Below, piece by piece: positions 60,045 through 64,000 of a stretch of 64,000 nt of DNA. Source of the DNA: Bog-473 sp963850095 (GTDB taxonomy: Bacteria > Actinomycetota > Acidimicrobiia > Acidimicrobiales > RAAP-2). A program made the position numbers and the translations under genes. Every line of letters starts with the position of its first letter. Position 1 is the first letter of the stretch. The stretch is taken from positions 25,467-89,466 of the forward strand of contig CAWKJX010000016.1 of assembly GCA_963850095.1 (NCBI GenBank), read 5' to 3'. The notes beneath the pieces are model-generated. The model saw only the letters and a list, made by a program, of their open reading frames with translations. It did not search any database and was not told where the DNA came from.

Positions 60045-62884
60045 CCATGCCCACCACCACCCAGGCCGTGGCGCGGCCCAAGATCCGCCAACTTGTCGAA
60101 GGGCTCGGTGCACTCACTGTGCTTGTGTGCGGGCTCGTCGGGATCCCGGCCGTCCTGGCCGTCACCGTCGGCTGGCCCCTCCCGCACCATCTCCCCGGCA
60201 GTAGCCAGGTCGCCGGCGCGTTGCGCACGCCGATCCCGGGCTCGTTCTGGCCCCAACTCTTCGCGTCGTTGGCGTGGCTGGCCTGGGCCTATTTCGCCTT
60301 CTCCGTCGCCACCACCGCAGTGACCCATGTCCGTGGTCGCAATGGAAATCGGCGCATCCCACTCGGGCGCCACAGCGCCGCGGCCGCACTCGTCTCCGCT
60401 GTCATCTCCGCCGCCCTCGTCCTCAGCCAGCTCCGCGCTGTGCCAACCGGGCGCGTCAGCCCCGCCTCCACCGCCGTCGCCCCGGCCCTCGCCACCACCA
60501 CCGCCGCACCTCCCGGCTTCACAGGCACTGCTATTAGACCCACGGTGCAGCTCGTGGCCGACACCGGACCAGCGCTGAATGCGCAACCCGCCACGGTGAC
60601 CCACACCGTGGTGGCCGGTGACACCTTGTGGGGCATCGCCGTCACGTATTACGGCAACGGCGAGCAATGGGAGGCCATCTACCAGGCCAACGTCGGCGTA
60701 CCCCAGCCCGGTGGCGGGGCGCTCACCGACGCCCACTGGATCTACCCGGGCTGGACCCTCGTCATCCCTGAACCTGTCACCCCCGACGTCGCCGGAGCGG
60801 TGCCGGCGGTACCCGCCGCTCCTCCCGCACCCCCGGCCGCCTCCGCGCCGGCTCCGGTCGCCCATGGCATGCCCGGTGGCGCCCAACACAGCGGCGTCCA
60901 ACCAGAGCACGGCGCCAGCACCCACGACTCGAACAACACGGGCAGTCCTCGGACGGCCGTAAACGGCTCACCAGCGGTGCATCACCCCAGCGGGGGCTCG
61001 GATGGTCCACACGATGTCCACAAGCCCGCAGCGATCCGCCACGTCACGTCAGGCGGGCATGGCGACGACGTCGGGACCCTCGCCATCGGCGCCGGCATCT
61101 TCGGCCTCGCCGCCATCGGACTGGTCGGCGCCCTCGATCGCCGGCGGCGCCGCCAGAGCATGCGGCGCACACCCGGCAGACGCATCCCCCTCCCCGCAGC
61201 GCACAGCCCGCTCGCCGACCTCGAGCTCCAGCTCCGTCACTACGCCCAAGCCGACAGCCTGTTCTGGCTCACCCGTCTCGGTGACCTCCTCGCCCACGCC
61301 GCCGACCGCGCCGGCGCACCTCGGCCCGCGGTGCTGGGCGTCGAGGTGCGCCCTCATGGTCTCGACATCTTCGTGACAGAAGAGGCGGGCGACGCTCCCA
61401 TGCCGTTCGAGGTTCGGTCGGGGGAGCCAGGCATCTGGCACCTGCCCGTCACCGCCGACCCCGGTGTCCTCGACGACACGGTGGTGGCAGATCCGGTTCC
61501 CCTGACCTTCTTCAGCGTTGGCCAGGGCCCAGATGCCACGCTGCTCGTCAACCTCGAGCAGTACCGCAGCGTCCACGTACGTGTCGATGTCGACCAGGTG
61601 TCTGGCACCCTCGCCGCCATCGGCACCGAACTCGCCGCCTCGAGCGGGTCCTATGCGTCGAGGGTCCTGGCGGTCGGATTCGGCCACGGGGTGATCGACC
61701 GGCTCGACCGTGGCATTGTCACCGAGGATCTTGACACTGCTCTCACCCACATCAGGCCAGGAGAGGACACCGTCCTTCTGGCGGACGCCGCCGTGGTGAG
61801 CGGCCAGCTCGCCGAGCAGGGTCCGGCGGCTCTTCACCTGGTCACCGCCGGCCCCCTCGCCCCAGCCGGCGTCGGGCTCGTGATCGACCCGATCATGCCG
61901 ACCCTCGCCGGCCGGCACCTCGAGCCGGTCGAGCCCCCACACGTCGACGAGGCGACGCTGGGCGACGTCGATGCCCTCCTCGACCTCGCCGACGCCCCCG
62001 CAGACGCCAGGCCGACCGACGAGCCGTACCGGTGCTTCGGGGGCGCGGGCACTCCTCCGGGCGTCCAACCGGGCGACCTCATCGTCCTCGGGCTCCTCGG
62101 AGGACCAACCATTGCCGTCGGCGAGAGCGGAGCCCAGGATCTCCTTGACGCTGTGTCTCCGACCGCGGGAACCAAAGCCCGGCGCGTCGTCGAGCTCCTC
62201 GTCTACCTCGCGGCCCACGACGGGACCGCCACCCGAGGCGAGTGGCTCACCGACGTCTCTCCCGAGAAGGCCCTGAGCGATGGCTATGTCCGCAACCTCG
62301 TCCTCCTCACCCGCCGGTCCCTCGAGGCGATCACGGGCGACGGCGATCTCCTCGCCTACGACCGCACCACCCAGCGCTTCACCCTCGCCGAGCGGGTCCG
62401 GGCCGACTGGACCATGTTCCGGTCCTTCGCAGCCGGCGCCGAGCCCGACGGACTTCGGTTGGCTCTGTCGCTCGTCCGGGGCATGCCCTTCGGTGCCAAC
62501 CCCGAACCGTGGACCTCGGCTGGGGGCATCTCCTACGCCATCGTCGCTGAGATCGTCGACGTTGCTGTCTCCCTCGCAGATCTCGCCCTGTCTGACGGTG
62601 AGGCGCAGCTCGCCACATGGGCCGCGCGCCAAGGCCAACTGGTCGACCGCTACGACCAAGGCCTTTGGCGCACGCTCTTGCGGGCAGCCGGAAACCCTCT
62701 CGCTCGAGAGAGGATCTGGCAGGAGCTCCGCGACCTGCTCGCCGTCGATGGCGACGCTGAGGCCGACCTCGACCCGGCCACGGTCGATCTTTACCACTCT
62801 CTCAGTACGCCGAGACCGTTGTCAGAAGTCGTCGTCCTTCAAGAAGACGACGACGTGGTCCTCCCCACGCGCCAGGCCGTCTAA
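60041..62884 (+). CDS. Membrane LysM protein with SARP/BTAD-like cytoplasmic domain
   Basis: A 947-residue protein. Three N-terminal helices (about 17-45, 66-94, 107-126) lead to an outside LysM domain at about 187-247 (THTVVAGDTLWGIAVTYYGN). A Pro/Ala/His-rich linker and another helix (about 345-367, GTLAIGAGIFGLAAIGLVGA) follow, so the rest should be cytoplasmic. Residues about 715-885 resemble a SARP-type winged helix plus bacterial transcriptional activator repeats (RRVVELLVYLAAHDGTATRG, LLTRRSLEAITGDGDLLAYD). It closes the operon, coupled by ATGA to the TadG-like gene. It could sense the wall or pilus and signal inside; this is inference. Confidence 0.82.
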   Translation: MTMPTTTQAVARPKIRQLVEGLGALTVLVCGLVGIPAVLAVTVGWPLPHHLPGSSQVAGALRTPIPGSFWPQLFASLAWLAWAYFAFSVATTAVTHVRGRNGNRRIPLGRHSAAAALVSAVISAALVLSQLRAVPTGRVSPASTAVAPALATTTAAPPGFTGTAIRPTVQLVADTGPALNAQPATVTHTVVAGDTLWGIAVTYYGNGEQWEAIYQANVGVPQPGGGALTDAHWIYPGWTLVIPEPVTPDVAGAVPAVPAAPPAPPAASAPAPVAHGMPGGAQHSGVQPEHGASTHDSNNTGSPRTAVNGSPAVHHPSGGSDGPHDVHKPAAIRHVTSGGHGDDVGTLAIGAGIFGLAAIGLVGALDRRRRRQSMRRTPGRRIPLPAAHSPLADLELQLRHYAQADSLFWLTRLGDLLAHAADRAGAPRPAVLGVEVRPHGLDIFVTEEAGDAPMPFEVRSGEPGIWHLPVTADPGVLDDTVVADPVPLTFFSVGQGPDATLLVNLEQYRSVHVRVDVDQVSGTLAAIGTELAASSGSYASRVLAVGFGHGVIDRLDRGIVTEDLDTALTHIRPGEDTVLLADAAVVSGQLAEQGPAALHLVTAGPLAPAGVGLVIDPIMPTLAGRHLEPVEPPHVDEATLGDVDALLDLADAPADARPTDEPYRCFGGAGTPPGVQPGDLIVLGLLGGPTIAVGESGAQDLLDAVSPTAGTKARRVVELLVYLAAHDGTATRGEWLTDVSPEKALSDGYVRNLVLLTRRSLEAITGDGDLLAYDRTTQRFTLAERVRADWTMFRSFAAGAEPDGLRLALSLVRGMPFGANPEPWTSAGGISYAIVAEIVDVAVSLADLALSDGEAQLATWAARQGQLVDRYDQGLWRTLLRAAGNPLARERIWQELRDLLAVDGDAEADLDPATVDLYHSLSTPRPLSEVVVLQEDDDVVLPTRQAV

Positions 62885-63314
62885 CACCGCTTCGCGTCTC
62901 GGGGGGTGGTCCGACGTTGTCGGAGCCCGGCCCACTCCTCGGGTCGATGCCGCCCCTCTTGCCGACGTAGCGATCCGCCCAGGCGCCGCCTGCCCGCGGT
63001 CCTCGCCCCGCTTCGCTGGGAGCGACGAGGAACGGCAGACGTGAAAGGTGTCGTACCGGGGTCGCCGTAGCGCCTTCTGCCATCGGATCACGTCTGTGAT
63101 TCCCCACTTGACCCACAGCCCGACCGTTCCCTGTTGCAACTTGATGCGGTCCCTCGCCCCTGCCATGGGGCCGCTGCGTTGGTGCCACCCTGCCAGAGCT
63201 TCGTCCTCTGAGCTCCAAGCCCTGAAGTGCACTCGCTGCGCTCGGGGCTGTTCCGCTCGGCCTCCCTCTGGCGTTCGGGTGCCATCGCATCGGACCACAT
63301 GGAGGGATCCAGAA
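62885..63314. other. Intergenic region between the pilus-like operon and ardC-type gene
   Basis: These 430 bp hold no gene I can support. A reverse-strand open frame crosses it but reads into the antisense of both neighbours and has no ribosome site. GGAGGGA at 63301-63307 is the ribosome site of the following gene. Operon termination and a new promoter are expected here, though no clear T-tailed hairpin is seen. Confidence 0.45.
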
Positions 63315-64000
63315 ATGACCGCCAAGAACAACCACCCAGAACTCATCGCCCAGCTGACAGAAGGGATCAGCCAGCTCACCTCATCGGAAGACTGGCAGCA
63401 CTACCTCGACTTCCAGAGCCGCTTTCACCGCTACAGCTTCAACAACGTGCTCCTCATCGCCGCCCAATGCCACGAGGCGACACAGGTCGCCGGCTTCAAC
63501 GCCTGGCGGAAGATGAACCGCTTCGTGCGCAAGGGAGAGAAGGCCATCTGGATTCTCGCCCCCATGGTCTACAAGAACGCCGAGGACGAGGACGGCGAGA
63601 GCGATCGGGTCATCCGAGGCTTCAAGTTCGTTCCGGTGTTCGACGTCGCCCAGACCGACGGCGAAGAGCTGCCGTCCATCTGCAACCGGATCGACGGTGA
63701 CGACCCTGCAGGGCTCTACGCCCAGCTCGTCACGGTGGCTGAGTCCATCGGCTTCAGCGTCGAGGACCACGAGTTCGGTGGCTCCACGAACGGCGACTGC
63801 ACCTACGACCTGCACCGCATCCGGGTCGAGGCCCAGAACACCCCGGCTCAGCGAGTGAAGACCCTCGCTCACGAGATCACGCATGCTCTCCTCCATGAGG
63901 GCTACAAGGACCGGGCGCTGCCTGAGCTCGAGGCCGAGTCGACGGCATACGTGGTCTGCCAAGCACTTGGGATCGACTCGAGCGATTACTCCTTCGGGTA
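63315..64000 (+). CDS. ArdC-like antirestriction protein, cut by the right edge
   Basis: 228 codons are visible from ATG 63315 with no stop. The N-terminal ssDNA-binding domain has SSEDWQHYLDFQSRFHRYSF, then NNVLLIAAQCHEATQVAGF and AWRKMNRFVRKGEKAIWILAP. The metallopeptidase-like domain has LAHEITHALLHEG with His186, Glu187 and His190, and ELEAESTAYVVCQALG supplying the third ligand. ArdC proteins are carried by conjugative elements and protect incoming single-stranded DNA. Its presence supports a mobile origin for this end of the window. Confidence 0.92.
   Translation, partial: MTAKNNHPELIAQLTEGISQLTSSEDWQHYLDFQSRFHRYSFNNVLLIAAQCHEATQVAGFNAWRKMNRFVRKGEKAIWILAPMVYKNAEDEDGESDRVIRGFKFVPVFDVAQTDGEELPSICNRIDGDDPAGLYAQLVTVAESIGFSVEDHEFGGSTNGDCTYDLHRIRVEAQNTPAQRVKTLAHEITHALLHEGYKDRALPELEAESTAYVVCQALGIDSSDYSFG

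Noticed and set aside
62885..63314. Conjugation origin (oriT) in the gap before ardC-type gene
   Set aside because: No clear inverted repeat plus nick-like motif and no relaxase nearby; nothing beyond position supports it.
62822..63379. A 185-codon reverse-strand frame filling the gap before the ardC-type gene
   Set aside because: It is antisense to both neighbours at its ends, has no ribosome site and no recognisable domain.

Overview
The window is high-GC DNA whose protein families and GTG-rich starts point to an actinomycete (Actinomycetota). An acidimicrobial lineage is my best guess, but the sequence does not prove it. Genes are packed tightly on both strands, with many 4-bp ATGA or GTGA stop/start overlaps.

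Region 1, about 1-31 kb, is ordinary chromosome. It runs from a partial larB and a divergent pheA through two MFS exporters, an amidohydrolase with two VOC proteins, ridA, a 5'-3' exonuclease and tRNA-Ser(UGA). Next comes a leftward typA operon whose first gene looks like a degenerate nuclease. A rightward run follows: a patatin-like lipase, a methyltransferase, the giant helicase lhr and 5-oxoprolinase genes pxpA and pxpBC. After that come a TauE-like permease, a cell-surface cluster (secreted protein, class E-like sortase, Gly-Ser-rich protein), EthD, a CYTH-CHAD protein divergent from a NUDIX hydrolase, and an alcohol dehydrogenase. Many genes here carry single-base frameshifts in short G or C runs, which looks more like a consensus-quality problem than gene decay.

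Region 2, about 31-48.2 kb, holds a histone-deacetylase-like amidohydrolase, a universal stress protein divergent from a NarL/DevR-type regulator, a STAS-like protein, a CoA-transferase with an aldehyde dehydrogenase, and a complete Fur-family regulator plus metal ABC importer. Palindromic operators lie between the regulator and the importer. Secreted and PIG-L-type hydrolases follow, then small conserved proteins and a duplicated gene tail.

Region 3, from about 48.65 kb to the right edge, looks like an integrated mobile island. It opens at the 5' half of a tRNA-Ser gene that breaks off in the anticodon loop. It then carries two unrecognised leftward genes with nuclease-like and AbiEi-like features, an excisionase-type HTH protein, and a ribbon-helix-helix (RHH) protein. 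The RHH gene is flanked by a strongly over-represented 7-bp repeat (GGGTGAC). Next is a 12-gene translationally coupled operon for a Tad/Flp-pilus-like secretion apparatus: lipoprotein, secreted protein, SAF/RcpC, CpaE-like ATPase, TadA, TadB, TadC, Flp-like pilin, two TadE-like proteins, TadG-like, and a membrane LysM protein with a SARP/BTAD-like cytoplasmic tail. The window ends inside an ArdC-type antirestriction protein. The working picture is a mobile element that encodes its own Tad-type pilus and a membrane-tethered regulator, with a heptad-repeat partition or control region under an RHH protein.
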